A DNA stretch of 64,000 bases from DASSUW01 sp963740605 (GCA_963740605.1 CAVUFC010000021.1:372001-436000), one strand, 5' to 3'; counted from the first letter of the stretch, positions 25,402 through 35,453 are shown. The notes: generated by a model from the sequence alone, not told the origin. Translations and numbers: made by a program.

Positions 25402-26262
25402 GTGTCAACGGCGGGAGCCTTCGTGCGCCGCAAAGCGGCGTTCCGTGACTGGGCCGACATCGAGTCGGGGCCCGGCCGCTACCACCTCTACGTCGCGCCG
25501 GCGTGCCCATGGTCGCACCGCACGATCATCGTCCGGCGGTTGAAGGGGCTCGACGACGAGCTGTCGGTCACGCTCGCCCACCCGTTTCGAGACGAGCGCG
25601 GCTGGCGCCTGCGCGGCGACGAGGTGAACGGCTTCGAGTACCTGCGCGAGGCGTACGAGGCCGCGCGGCCCGGCTACGACGACCGCATCTCCGTCCCGGT
25701 GCTGTGGGACCGGGAGGAGCAGACGATCGTCAACAACGAGTCGACCGACATCGTGCGGATGCTCAACGACTGGGGCGACCCCGCGGTCGACCTGTACCCG
25801 GAGGATCTGCGAGCGGAGATCGACGAGCTCGACGACTGGGTCTACGACGGCTTCCAGAACTCGGTCTACCGCGCCGGCTTCTCGCGCTCGCAGGAGGCGT
25901 ATGACAAGGCGTTCGCGAACGTGTTCGCGACGATGGAGCGACTCGAGCAGCTACTCGGCGAGCGCCGCTACCTGGCGGGAGAGCGGATCACGCTCGCCGA
26001 CTGGCGGCTGTTCCCCACGCTCGTGCGCTTCGACACCGTCTACTACACGCACTTCCGCTGCAACGGCCGCCGCGTCGCCGACTGCCCGAACCTCTGGGGC
26101 TACACGCGCGAGCTCCACCAGCAGCCCGGCGTCGCCGAGACCGTGAAGATGGACGAGATCAAGGTCCACTACTACACGACGCACGACTCGCTGAACCCGA
26201 AGCGGATCATCCCGGCCGGGCCGCTCGACCTCGACTTCAGCGCGCCGCACGGCCGCGCGTGA
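25402..26262 (+). CDS. Glutathione S-transferase-like (glutathionyl-hydroquinone reductase family) protein
   Basis: A 286-residue cytoplasmic protein of the ECM4/YqjG-like group. The catalytic cysteine lies in APACPWSHRTIIVRRLKG, and the omega-GST C-terminal helices include LAGERITLADWRLFPTLVRF. The closing segment, YYTTHDSLNPKRIIPAGP, is also characteristic. Actinobacteria usually use mycothiol, so the thiol partner is uncertain. GTG 25402 is preceded by TAGACT 7 bases upstream, which overlaps the stop codon of the glycosyltransferase gene. The end overlaps the convergent patatin gene by 26 bases. Confidence 0.85.
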   Translation: MSTAGAFVRRKAAFRDWADIESGPGRYHLYVAPACPWSHRTIIVRRLKGLDDELSVTLAHPFRDERGWRLRGDEVNGFEYLREAYEAARPGYDDRISVPVLWDREEQTIVNNESTDIVRMLNDWGDPAVDLYPEDLRAEIDELDDWVYDGFQNSVYRAGFSRSQEAYDKAFANVFATMERLEQLLGERRYLAGERITLADWRLFPTLVRFDTVYYTHFRCNGRRVADCPNLWGYTRELHQQPGVAETVKMDEIKVHYYTTHDSLNPKRIIPAGPLDLDFSAPHGRA

Positions 26263-27136
26263 GGCGGGCGCACAGCTCGTCGATCTGGGTGTCGTTGGCG
26301 GCGATCAGGCGCTCGGCCTCGCGCCGGAGCGCGGCGAGGTTCTCGGGGCTCGCGTCGTCGAGGTCGTCGCTCGCCTCGTCGAGCCGCGTCTGCAGGCGCG
26401 CGTAGCCGCCGGGGAGCAGCCCGGTCAGCTGGAGGTCGACGGCGTCGGCGGTGCCGTCGAACACGACGTCGAGGATCGGCCGCGCCCACTCGAGCTGGCC
26501 CCAGTCGCGCACCTCGTCGTAGGGGAGCGGGCGCGTGTGCTCCCCGGTGCCGAGGGAGAGCAGCAGGTCGAGCTTGCCGCCGACCTGCGCGTACGCGCAG
26601 ACGGCCGGGTTGGTGGCGAACACGCCGCCGTCGACCAGCGTGGCGTCGCCGATCCGGACGGGCTCGAAGTAGCTCGGGGCCGCCGAGCTGGCGTGCGCGG
26701 CGTCGATCATCGCGACGTCGCTGGATCCCAGGAACAGCGCGCGGCGGGCCTGGATGTCGTACGCGGTCAGCAGGACGGGCGGGTCGAGGTCGGCGAGCCG
26801 GCCCGGCCCCAGCCAGCGGGTCAGCGCGTCCACGAGCCCCGCCGAGTCGTAGCGCTCGTCGACGAGCCCGCCGACCGACGTGATCTTCTTGATCAACGAG
26901 CGGTCGAAGATGCGCGGGCCCTCGATCTCGTACAGCTCGGCGATCCGCTCCGCCGGCATCGGATCGGGCCGCGCAAGGGCGCAGGCGATGATCGAGCCGG
27001 TAGAAGTGCCGGCGATCAGGTCCACGAGTTCGCCCATGCGGCGGCCGGTGCGGCTCTCGAACTCGGCGAGCACGATCGCCGGGATCAGCCCGCGGATGCC
27101 GCCGCCGTCGATCGCGAGGACGTTCATGAGGCGCAC
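26237..27136 (-). CDS. Patatin-like phospholipase
   Basis: A 299-residue lipid acyl hydrolase. It has the oxyanion loop DGGGIRG (about residues 9-15), the nucleophile serine in IAGTSTGSIIA and the catalytic aspartate in LVDGGVFATNP, which form the Ser-Asp dyad of patatins. YFEPVRIGDATLVDG is the usual spacing segment. It releases fatty acids from membrane lipids, probably in the cytoplasm. The start could also be the second ATG at 27127 (NVLAIDGGG). No CBASS cyclase or other defence gene is adjacent, so a housekeeping lipid role is more likely. Confidence 0.9.
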   Translation of the reverse strand: MRLMNVLAIDGGGIRGLIPAIVLAEFESRTGRRMGELVDLIAGTSTGSIIACALARPDPMPAERIAELYEIEGPRIFDRSLIKKITSVGGLVDERYDSAGLVDALTRWLGPGRLADLDPPVLLTAYDIQARRALFLGSSDVAMIDAAHASSAAPSYFEPVRIGDATLVDGGVFATNPAVCAYAQVGGKLDLLLSLGTGEHTRPLPYDEVRDWGQLEWARPILDVVFDGTADAVDLQLTGLLPGGYARLQTRLDEASDDLDDASPENLAALRREAERLIAANDTQIDELCARLTRGRAAR

Positions 27137-27161
27137 GCCTCAGATCATGACCGAGGAGCGT

Positions 27162-30100
27162 CTACGAGGGAACGGTCGCGCCGCCGCGGCGCGGGTCCTT
27201 CTCGGACCCCTTGATGACCTCGTCCGGCGAGCGGTCCTTCGGGATGAAGCCCGACTTCATGCCGAAGTAGACGGCCTGGGGGTGGTGGGCGACGATCGCG
27301 ACCGTCGACTGCTCGGGCTCGACGGCGTGGCCGCCCGACAGCGACAGGCCGATGCGGTCGGCGCCGAGCAGGCGGAACACCTTGGTGTGCTCTGACTGGT
27401 CCGGGCACGCCGGGTAGCCCCATGACCAGCGGCGGCCCTGGTCGGGCGTGATGCCGAGGTCGGCGCGCACCTTCGCGTGCATCCACTCGGCCATGCCCTC
27501 AGCGGTCTGCACGCCGAGCCCGTGGGTGTAGAGCTGCTCGGCGAACTCGCCCTGCTTCTCCAGCTCGGCCATCAGCGCGGTCACCTGCGGGCCGGCGGTC
27601 ACCGCCTGGATCGCGACGACGTCGCGTTCGCCGCTCTCCTTCGGGCGGTAGAAGTCGGTGATGCAGATGCGGTCGTGCCCGGGCTGGCGCGGGAACACGA
27701 GCTTGTCGAGCAGCTTCTCGGGATCCTCCGGGTCGTACAGCTCGAGCGAGTTGCCGACGGCGTTGCACGGGAAGTAGCCGAGCAGCGCGCGCGGGTGCAG
27801 GTAGTCCTGCTCGCGCCACATGCGCTCCAGGCGCGGCTGGAACTCCTCGTCGACGAGCGCCCGCCACTCCTCGCCCTTCTTGCCGCGCCCTCCCCAGTGA
27901 AGCTTGAACAGCACATGGGTGTCGAGGTGGGGGAACACGTCGTCGAGGTCGACCGTGATCTCCTGCACGCCCCAGAACGGCGGCGTCGGCACCGGGACGT
28001 CGGTGCGGGCGGCCGAGCGGACCGACTCGTCGTCGGTCGGGCCGAGCTCGGGCTCCGGGCCCTTCTCGCGCAGTTTGCGCGCCTCGTCGCGGAACTTGTC
28101 CACCAGCTTGGTTCGCTTGTCCGGCTCGACGAGCTGGTCCATCACGGCGAGGCCGGCGAACGCGTCCTTGCAGTAGAAGACGCCGGGGTCATAGACCTCG
28201 TCGGACTCCTGGCCCTTGGGGTACAGGATCCGGCGCCCGAAGTCGCGGTTGATGGCGGCGCCGCCGACCAGCACGGGGTACTGGAGGCCGCGCTCGTGCA
28301 GCTCCTGGACGGCGAGCGGCATCTGCTTGGAGGTCGAGACGAGCAGCGCGGACAGGCCGATCGCCGTCGCGTCGTGCTCCTGCGCGGCGTCGAGGATCGT
28401 CCCGATCGGGACCTGCTTGCCGAGGTCGACGACCGTGTAGCCGTTGTTGGTAAGGATCGTGTTGACCAGCGACTTGCCGATGTCGTGCACGTCGCCGAAC
28501 ACGGTGGCGAGAACGACCGTGCCCTTCGTGTAGCCCTCGAGCTTGTCGAGGTACTTCTCGAGCTGGGCGACCGCCTTCTTCATCACCTCGGCGCTCTGGA
28601 GCACGAACGGAAGGATCAGCTCGCCGGCGCCGAACTTGTCACCGACCTCCTTCATGGCCGGGAGCAGCACGTCGTTGAGCGTCGGGACGGCGCCGATCTT
28701 CTCGACCGAAGCGTCGATCTGGTCTTCCACGCCCTCCTTCTTGCGGCGCAGGATGTGCCAGTGCAGCGCCTCCTCGGGCTCCATGCCGGCGGTGGGGTCG
28801 GCGGCCTCGGCGGCTTCCTCGGTCTTGCCCTCGAAGTGCGCGATGTACTGCTCGAGCGCGTCGTCGCGGCGGTTGAAGACGAGGTCGTCGGCGAGCTCGC
28901 GCTCCCCCTCCGGGATCTCCGCGTACGGCGTGATGTGGTTCGGGTTGACCATCGCCAGGTCCAGCCCGGCCTCGACACAGTGGTGCAGGAAGACGGAGTT
29001 CAGGACCGAGCGGGCCGGCAGGCCGATGCCGAAGCTCACGTTGGAGACGCCGAGCGAGGTCTTCACGCCCGGCAGTTCGGCCTTGATCAGGCGGATGCCC
29101 TCGATCGTCTCGACGGCGGACGGCTTCCACTCCTCGTCGCCGGTCGTGAGCGTGAAGGTCAGCGCGTCGAAGATCAGCAGCTCGGGATCCATCCCGTGCT
29201 CGGTGCAGACGAGCTCGTGGATGCGCTGGGCGATCTCCAGCTTGCGCTCGCGCGTCTTGCCCATGCCGACCTCGTCGATCGTCAGCGCGATCAGCGCGGC
29301 GCCGTGCTCGAGCGCGATCGGGACGACCTTGTCGAGCTTGTCGCGGCCGGCCTCGAGGTTGACCGAGTTGACGATCGCGCGGCCGGGGATCTGGTCGAGC
29401 GCGCGCTCGATGACGTCCGGCTCGGTCGAGTCGACCTGGATCGGCGCCGGCTGGGTCAGCGAGACCTTCTTGACCACCTGGCGCATCTGCTCGTCTTCGT
29501 CCTGGCGCTCGGTCAGCGCGACGCAGATGTCGAGCACGTGGGCGCCGCCCTCGACCTGGTCTTCGGCGACCTGCAGCAGGCCGTCGTAGTCGTCGGCGAG
29601 CAGCAGCTCCTTGGCCTTGCGCGAGCCCTGCGAGTTCACGCGCTCGCCGACCAGCGTCGGTCGCGGCTCCTGCGCGAGCGGCGCGGCGCTGATCATCGAG
29701 CTGACGTGCGCGGGGCGGCGCTCGGGGCGCGTCGAGCTGTTGCGGCCCTCGACACGCTGCGCGAGCGCGTAGATGTGGTCGGGCGTGGTGCCGCAGCAGC
29801 CGCCGACGATGTTCACGCCGTAGCGCTCGACGAACTCGCCGAGCGCATTGGAGACCTGGTCCGGCGTCTCGGGGAAGATCGTCTCGCCGTTCGCCCCCTG
29901 GTGCGGGATGCCGGCGTTCGGGATGCAGTGGATCGGCACCGAGGCGAACTCGCCGAGGAAGCGGACCGCGTCGCGCATGTCCTCCGGGCCGGTAGAGCAG
30001 TTGAGCCCGATGACGTCGACCTTCAGCGCCTCGAGCGTGGCGAGCGCGGCGCTGATGTCGGTGCCGAGCAGCATCTTGCCGCCGTTCGGGAGGAGGCTGA

Positions 30101-30665
30101 CGCTGGCCTGGATCGGGGTGCTTCTCCCGACGAGCTTGAACGCCTCGCGCGTGCCGAAGACGGCGGCCTTGACCTCGAGAATGTCCTGCGCGGTCTCGAT
30201 GATGATCAGGTCGGCGCCGCCCTCCAGGAGGCCCTGCGCCTGCTCGGCGAACGTTGCGACGAGCGCGCGAAACGAGATCGCGCCGAGGGTCGGATCCTCC
30301 GATGCGGGGAGGTGCCCGGTGGGCCCGATCGAGCCGGCGACGAAGCGGTCCTCGCCGATGGCCTGGCGCGCGATCTCGGCGGCGCGTCGGTTGATCTCGA
30401 GCGTGTGCTCGCCGAGGCCCCACTCGTCGAGCTTGATGCGTGACGCCTGGAATGTGTCGGTCTCCACGGCCTCCGCGCCGGCCTCGATCATCGACTCGTG
30501 GACGCCCTGGATCACGTCCGGACGGTTGAGAACCAGCGCCTCGTGGCACCGCCCCGGCAGCCGGTAGTCCTTCTCCAGCGAGAGGTCGAACTGCTCGAGC
30601 GTGGCGCCCATCCCACCGTCGAAGACGACGACGTGATCGCGCACGGTGGCGAGGAAATCACGCAT
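27162..30665 (-). CDS. metH: Cobalamin-dependent methionine synthase
   Basis: A 1167-residue enzyme that transfers a methyl group from methyltetrahydrofolate to homocysteine. Domains in order: homocysteine-binding with zinc cysteines (GLNCSTGPEDM; GGCCGTTPDH), pterin-binding (VGERVNSQGSRKAKELLL; IVNSVNLEAG), cobalamin-binding with the axial histidine in GDVHDIGKS, and an activation domain that binds SAM (RRWSWGYPACPDQSEHTKVF). The length is close to the E. coli protein. ATG 30665 has TACCCT 8 bases upstream, so a leaderless start is likely. An inverted repeat covers the expected -35. No cobalamin riboswitch is seen in the short leader. Confidence 0.97.
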   Translation of the reverse strand: MRDFLATVRDHVVVFDGGMGATLEQFDLSLEKDYRLPGRCHEALVLNRPDVIQGVHESMIEAGAEAVETDTFQASRIKLDEWGLGEHTLEINRRAAEIARQAIGEDRFVAGSIGPTGHLPASEDPTLGAISFRALVATFAEQAQGLLEGGADLIIIETAQDILEVKAAVFGTREAFKLVGRSTPIQASVSLLPNGGKMLLGTDISAALATLEALKVDVIGLNCSTGPEDMRDAVRFLGEFASVPIHCIPNAGIPHQGANGETIFPETPDQVSNALGEFVERYGVNIVGGCCGTTPDHIYALAQRVEGRNSSTRPERRPAHVSSMISAAPLAQEPRPTLVGERVNSQGSRKAKELLLADDYDGLLQVAEDQVEGGAHVLDICVALTERQDEDEQMRQVVKKVSLTQPAPIQVDSTEPDVIERALDQIPGRAIVNSVNLEAGRDKLDKVVPIALEHGAALIALTIDEVGMGKTRERKLEIAQRIHELVCTEHGMDPELLIFDALTFTLTTGDEEWKPSAVETIEGIRLIKAELPGVKTSLGVSNVSFGIGLPARSVLNSVFLHHCVEAGLDLAMVNPNHITPYAEIPEGERELADDLVFNRRDDALEQYIAHFEGKTEEAAEAADPTAGMEPEEALHWHILRRKKEGVEDQIDASVEKIGAVPTLNDVLLPAMKEVGDKFGAGELILPFVLQSAEVMKKAVAQLEKYLDKLEGYTKGTVVLATVFGDVHDIGKSLVNTILTNNGYTVVDLGKQVPIGTILDAAQEHDATAIGLSALLVSTSKQMPLAVQELHERGLQYPVLVGGAAINRDFGRRILYPKGQESDEVYDPGVFYCKDAFAGLAVMDQLVEPDKRTKLVDKFRDEARKLREKGPEPELGPTDDESVRSAARTDVPVPTPPFWGVQEITVDLDDVFPHLDTHVLFKLHWGGRGKKGEEWRALVDEEFQPRLERMWREQDYLHPRALLGYFPCNAVGNSLELYDPEDPEKLLDKLVFPRQPGHDRICITDFYRPKESGERDVVAIQAVTAGPQVTALMAELEKQGEFAEQLYTHGLGVQTAEGMAEWMHAKVRADLGITPDQGRRWSWGYPACPDQSEHTKVFRLLGADRIGLSLSGGHAVEPEQSTVAIVAHHPQAVYFGMKSGFIPKDRSPDEVIKGSEKDPRRGGATVPS

Positions 30666-30682
30666 GGCCGCGAAGGGTAGCG

Positions 30683-30710
30683 CAACCTTGACACACCTTT
30701 GGCAAGGTTG
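30683..30710. promoter_or_regulatory. CAACCTTG-N12-CAAGGTTG inverted repeat upstream of metH
   Basis: Perfect 8-base arms (30683-30690 and 30703-30710) separated by 12 bases, starting 18 bases before the metH start. The centre falls where the -35 of the metH promoter should be if TACCCT (30679-30674, minus strand) is its -10. It is a candidate operator for a regulator of methionine metabolism, or for the nearby PadR protein. Confidence 0.5.
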
Positions 30711-30719
30711 GCCGGGCGT

Positions 30720-30734
30720 GGGGGTCAGGCCCCC
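30720..30734. repeat. GGGGGTCAGGCCCCC palindrome
   Basis: A short G/C hairpin (5-base arms) directly before the TTGACT of the padR promoter. A similar hairpin, GGGGGCTCGGCCCCC, occurs at 63688-63702. These may be scattered single copies of a REP-like element. Neither lies at the end of a gene on the strand that would suit a terminator. Confidence 0.35.
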
Positions 30735-30771
30735 TTGACTAGCGGGTATAGATACCTGTTAGATATTGCGC
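30735..30771 (+). promoter_or_regulatory. padR promoter with a direct repeat
   Basis: TTGACT at 30735-30740 and TTAGAT at 30759-30764, with an 18-base spacer, form the clearest promoter in the window. TAGATA occurs at 30749 and again at 30760, eleven bases or one helical turn apart, covering the spacer and the -10. The start codon ATG 30772 is 7 bases after the -10, so the mRNA would begin at or next to the ATG. The repeat is a good candidate for PadR autoregulation. Confidence 0.6.
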
Positions 30772-31277
30772 ATGCGGCATGCCGTCCTTGCGCTTCTCGC
30801 CGACGAGCCCGCCCACGGCTACGAGATCAAGCGCGGGCTGGAGGAGCGGTTCGGCACCGTGGTGGCCCCGCTGAACGCCGGGCAGGTCTACACGACGCTG
30901 CAGCGCCTTCAGCGCGACCGGCTCGTGGCCGACGACGCCGTCGCGCAGTCGGGGCGGCCGGACAAGCGCGTGTACCGGCTGACCGACGCGGGCCGCGACG
31001 CGCTGTTCGAGTGGCTCGGCACGCCCAGCGCCCCCACCCGGTTGCGCGACGACTTCTTTATGAAGCTCGTCTTCGCGCACTCGATGGGACTCGCCGACCC
31101 GGCCGAGCTGATCGCGCGCCAGCGCGTCGCCTACCTGCGCTCGCTCGGCGAGCTCGAGCGCGTGCTCGCCAACGATCTGCCCGTCGACGGGACGACCGCG
31201 CTCGTCGTCGAGGGTGCGGCGCTGCACCTGGAGGCCGACCTCAAGTGGCTCGACCGCTGTGAGGAGCAGCTCGCGCG

Positions 31278-31281
<4 letters not shown>
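30772..31281 (+). CDS. PadR-family transcriptional regulator
   Basis: A 169-residue regulator. The winged-helix domain reads RHAVLALLADEPAHGYEIKR, then LNAGQVYTTLQRLQRDRLVA, then RPDKRVYRLTDAGRDALFEWL. The C-terminal part is the helical dimerisation domain (Vir_act_alpha_C). ATG 30772 fits other family starts and the leaderless promoter. A TTG two codons upstream is possible. The gene overlaps the ABC ATPase start by 4 bases, so it is the first gene of the exporter operon and most likely represses it until a drug-like ligand binds. Confidence 0.92.
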
Positions 31282-32011
<730 letters not shown>

Positions 32012-32015
<4 letters not shown>

Positions 32016-34231
32016 CCGTGCTGCGGGCGACCGGTCGCCTGATCCGGGCCGACCTCGCGCAGCGGCCGCTGCAGGCCGCGCTCACTGGCCTCGTCGTGGC
32101 GATCGCCGCCGCGGCGCTGCTCGTGACGCTGCACCTGCGCGCGGTGCTCGACCAGCCGTTCGACGACCTCATGCGCGCGACCAACGGAGCCCACGTGACA
32201 CTGACCGGCCCGCCGGCGGCGATCCGCCGCGCCGCCGCAAGGCCGGAAGTGGCGCAGGCGAGCGCGGTCGCGCCGCTGGTGCACGTGAAGGCCGGGCTGG
32301 GGCGGGAGCAGGGCCGGCTCGTGCTCGGCACGCCGAACGTCGACGTCGACCGACCGCTGCTCACCGAGGGCCGGCTGCCGCGCACCACCGGCGAGGCGCT
32401 GGCGAGTCGCCCGCTGGCGCTCGGCATGGGCATGCATCCCGGCAGCGAGATGGTGGTCGCCGGGCGGCGACTGCGGATCGTCGGGGTCGGCTCGCTGGCG
32501 CTGGCGAACGCCGATGCATGGGTCACGCCCGCGTTGCTGGCGGAGCTCGCGCACGGCCGAAAGGTCGCCGAGATCTCGTTGCGGCTGCACGACCCGAACG
32601 CCGCGCGCGACTTTCCCGCCACGCCTCAGGTCAGGGTGGACACCTGGCTCGACGCGCGGAGCGACTTCAGCGACGAGTCGCGCCGCACGCTGGCGATCAT
32701 CGGCACGTCGACGCTGCTCGCGCTGCTCGCCGCCGGCTTCACGCTCGCGACCGCGATCGGCGGGCGCGTGCTCGCAGACCGCCGTCGCATCGGCCTGCTG
32801 CGCGCGGTCGGCGTGACGCCGCGCGGCGTCACCGGCGTCCTCGTCTCGCACTATCTCGCGGTCGCCGTGCTGGCACTCCCGTTCGGGCTGCTCGCCGGCC
32901 GGCTGATCGCGCCGCCGCTCGTCTCCAGGACGATGACGCTGCTCGGCACGCCGCAGCCCGGCGCGCCCGCGCTGGCGCTGATCGCCGCGGTGGCCGGGCT
33001 CGTGCTCCTCGCGGTCGTCATCGCCACCGCGTTGCCCGCGTGGCGCGCCGGCCGGCTCCCGCCGGTGGTCGCGCTGGAGCCCGCGCGCGCGTCGGGGAGC
33101 GACCGCGCGTCGCCCGCCGCCCGCATCGCGCAGGCGCTGCACGCGCCCGTGGTCGCCGTGCTCGGCGCCAAGGACGCGTACGTGCAGCGCGCCCGGGCGC
33201 TGCTGACGATGGCAAGCCTCGCGCTTGCGGCGATGGTCGTCGTCTGCGCGCTCGCGTTCGAGGCGACGATGGACCGCATCGGCTCGGACTCGGCGCTGCG
33301 TGCCCAGCCGTGGGATCTCGCCGTCGACGACGAAGGCATGCCGCCGGACCAGGCGGACCGCGTGCTCGCGTCGATCCCCGGCGTGGCGGAGGTCGGCCGG
33401 CGCTACGACGTGCTCACCACCAGCGGCGGGATCGAGCTCGAGACGCGCGTGATCGACGGGTCGCCGTCGGCCTTTGCGTTCGCGGTGCCGGACGGACGCG
33501 GCGTGCAGCAGCCCGGCGAGGTGACGCTCGGGCGAGAGGCGATCGAGCGGCTCGGGCTGAAGATCGGCGACGACGTCCACCTCGCCGCGGCCGGGAAGCC
33601 GTTCACCGCTCGCCTGGTCGGCCGTCACGTGGAGCCGGACGCCAACGGGCTCGGCGCGGTCGTGCTCGCCGGCACGGTTCCCGCGGCCGCGCTCGAGCGC
33701 CCGCGCTGGATCGTGCGGCTCCAACCCGGCGCCGATCCCCTGCGTGCCGAGGACGAGGTCACCCGCCGCGGCGCCGGCCGTCTGTTCGCCGGCCGCCCGC
33801 TCGACTCGCTGCAGCGCGAGATCGACGAGATGCGCCCGATCGTCTACGGCGTCTCGGCGCTGCTGCTGGCAATCGCCGCCGTCAACCTGCTCACGACGCT
33901 GCTGCTCGGCGTGCGCGAGCGTCGCCGCGACGTGGCGATCCTCGGCGCGGTCGGCGCCACGCCGCGCCAGGTGTCCGGCGCCGTGGTCGCCGGTGGCGTG
34001 ATGCTGGCGCTGCCGGCGGTGCTCGCGGGTCTGCCCGGGGGTGCGTGGATGTTCCGCACCGTCGTGGGGATGACCGACCCGTCCGACGGTCCCGACGTCG
34101 CCACGCTGCCGCCGTGGTGGGTGGTGCTGCTGGCGCTCCCCGCTGCGCTCGCGGTGGTGGCCGCGATCTCGGCGCTCGCCGCCCGTGAAGCACGCAGGGT
34201 GGTCGTCCCCGTAGCGTTGCGGGCCGAGTGA
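32012..34231 (+). CDS. ABC transporter permease, double FtsX domain
   Basis: A 739-residue membrane protein with two FtsX/MacB-like repeats. Each has a transmembrane segment, a large external domain, and a core with the motif DRRRIGLLRAVGVTPRGVTG (about residue 255) or ERRRDVAILGAVGATPRQVSG (about residue 632). It pairs with the ATPase encoded just upstream. The architecture resembles actinobacterial ABC exporters with two fused FtsX halves, so a single polypeptide may form the whole membrane pore. The start overlaps the ATPase stop by 4 bases. Confidence 0.9.
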
Positions 34232-34284
34232 GGGACGACATTCTCGATCAAACCGGTCGGCAAAGTAGTATAAGCTGGGACGAC

Positions 34285-35196
34285 ATGCCCGCGACGGACG
34301 TCCATCAGCACCTGTGGCCGGAGCCGCTGCTCGGTCTGCTCGCCGCGCGCGACGAGGCACCGCGTCTGCGCCGCGGCGGCGGCGGCTGGCAGCTCGAGCT
34401 GGCCGGTGAAGCCGTGGCAGCGTTCGACACCCGCGCCCACGACCCGGCCGCCCGCGCGGATGTTGCCGCCGCTGACGGCGTCGACCGCGTGCTCGTGGCG
34501 CCTTCGTCACCGCTCGGGATCGAGAGCCTCCCCGCGGCCGAAGCGCAGCCGCTGCTCGACGCCTTCCACGCCGGGGTGCTCGAGCTCGGCGGCCCGTTCA
34601 TGCCGTGGGGCTCGCTCGCGCTCGCCGGTGCGGAGCCCGCCGCCGTCGACGCGTTGCTCGCCCTCGGCGCCACCGGCCTGTGTCTGCCGGCCGCGACGCT
34701 GACGACACCGGCAAAGCTCGACGCGATCGGCCCGGTGCTCGAGCGGCTGACGCAGCGCCGCGCGCCGCTGTTCGTCCATCCCGGTCCGGCGCCCGCGGGC
34801 GACTCCCGGCTGCCGGCGTGGTGGCCGCCGATGACCTCCTACGTGGCCGAGATCCAGGCCGCCTGGCTCGCCTGGGCGGAGTGGGGCCGTCCGGCGCACT
34901 CGAGCCTGAAGGTCGTGTGGGCCATGCTCGCCGGCTGCGCGCCGCTGCAGGCCGAGCGGCTCGCCGCGCGCGGCGGCCCCGCCGACGCGGTGCACGACGA
35001 CCACGCCTGGTTCGATGTGTCCTCGTACGGCCCGCACGCCGTGGACGCGATGCTGCGCGTCGTCGGCGTCGACCGGCTCGTACTCGGCTCCGACCGGCCG
35101 ATCGCCGATCCGCCCGCGCTCGCCTCGCTCGGCCCTGCCGTCCGCCACGCCGTGTCCAGAGCCAACCCGGCGCGCCTCTTCGATGCCCAACCGTGA
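34285..35196 (+). CDS. Amidohydrolase-family (amidohydrolase-2) protein
   Basis: A 303-residue TIM-barrel protein. It begins with the metal-binding TDVHQHLWPEP and has PLFVHPGPAP, HAWFDVSSYGPHAVDAML and VLGSDRPIADP, as in PF04909 hydrolases and decarboxylases. Activity is unknown. ATG 34285 is preferred over GTG 34228. The 19 codons between them are AT-ending and rare for this genome (ATT, CAA, AGT, ATA) and contain promoter-like TAGTAT/TATAAG at 34266-34274. The gene therefore has its own promoter, although it nearly abuts the ABC operon. Confidence 0.8.
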   Translation: MPATDVHQHLWPEPLLGLLAARDEAPRLRRGGGGWQLELAGEAVAAFDTRAHDPAARADVAAADGVDRVLVAPSSPLGIESLPAAEAQPLLDAFHAGVLELGGPFMPWGSLALAGAEPAAVDALLALGATGLCLPAATLTTPAKLDAIGPVLERLTQRRAPLFVHPGPAPAGDSRLPAWWPPMTSYVAEIQAAWLAWAEWGRPAHSSLKVVWAMLAGCAPLQAERLAARGGPADAVHDDHAWFDVSSYGPHAVDAMLRVVGVDRLVLGSDRPIADPPALASLGPAVRHAVSRANPARLFDAQP

Positions 35197-35348
35197 TCTC
35201 GACCAGGACGAGCTCGAGCGGCTCGTCCAGGACCTCGCCGCGCAGCTGGCGCCACCTCGTCGCGCACCGCCCCGACGAGCGCACCTACGCCGAGCTGCGC
35301 CGGTGGTCGCTGTCCTACGCCGAGGAGCTCAGGCCGATCGGGGCATAG
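35183..35348 (+). pseudogene. 54-codon ORF with a single-base frameshift
   Basis: It starts at ATG 35183 inside the end of the amidohydrolase gene. The first frame reads PNRDLDQDELERLVQDLAAQ. Dropping one base at about 35246 continues it as WRHLVAHRPDERTYAELRRW and then SLSYAEELRPIGA to a TAG at 35346-35348. Both halves have coding-like composition and helical character, whereas the unshifted continuation is Pro/Arg-rich noise. The family is unknown. Confidence 0.45.
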
Positions 35349-35352
35349 AAAG

Positions 35353-35421
35353 GGGCCCGCTCACCGTTGAAGCTTCCACCTGGGAGGGGGAGGAGGGGCG
35401 AAAGCGGTAGCGAGCGGGCCC
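35353..35421 (-). terminator. Long-range hairpin between convergent genes
   Basis: GGGCCCGCTC at 35353-35362 is the exact reverse complement of GAGCGGGCCC at 35412-35421. On the minus strand the stem is followed by CTTTCT, so it suits termination of the glcG-like gene. The 49-base loop is unusual. On the plus strand it is purine-rich (GGGAGGGGGAGGAGGGG, 35382-35398) and could form further structure or a G-quadruplex. Confidence 0.5.
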
Positions 35422-35453
35422 AGTCGCGTAATCGGCACCGCTCGTGGGCGGCT

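Noticed and set aside
26237..27136. Patatin as part of a CBASS-like defence system
   Set aside because: No cyclase, sensor or accessory gene lies nearby; the neighbours are a GST-like reductase and metH.
27477..30443. 988-codon plus-strand reading opposite metH
   Set aside because: Shadow of metH, with no recognisable domain and the composition of antisense high-GC DNA.
30666..30771. Cobalamin or SAM riboswitch before metH
   Set aside because: The leader is at most a few bases if TACCCT is the -10, and no conserved riboswitch core is seen. The inverted repeat looks like a protein site.
34228..34284. GTG start for the amidohydrolase that overlaps the permease stop
   Set aside because: The 19 codons are atypical for this genome and hold promoter-like TAGTAT/TATAAG. 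The family-like N-terminus begins at 34285.
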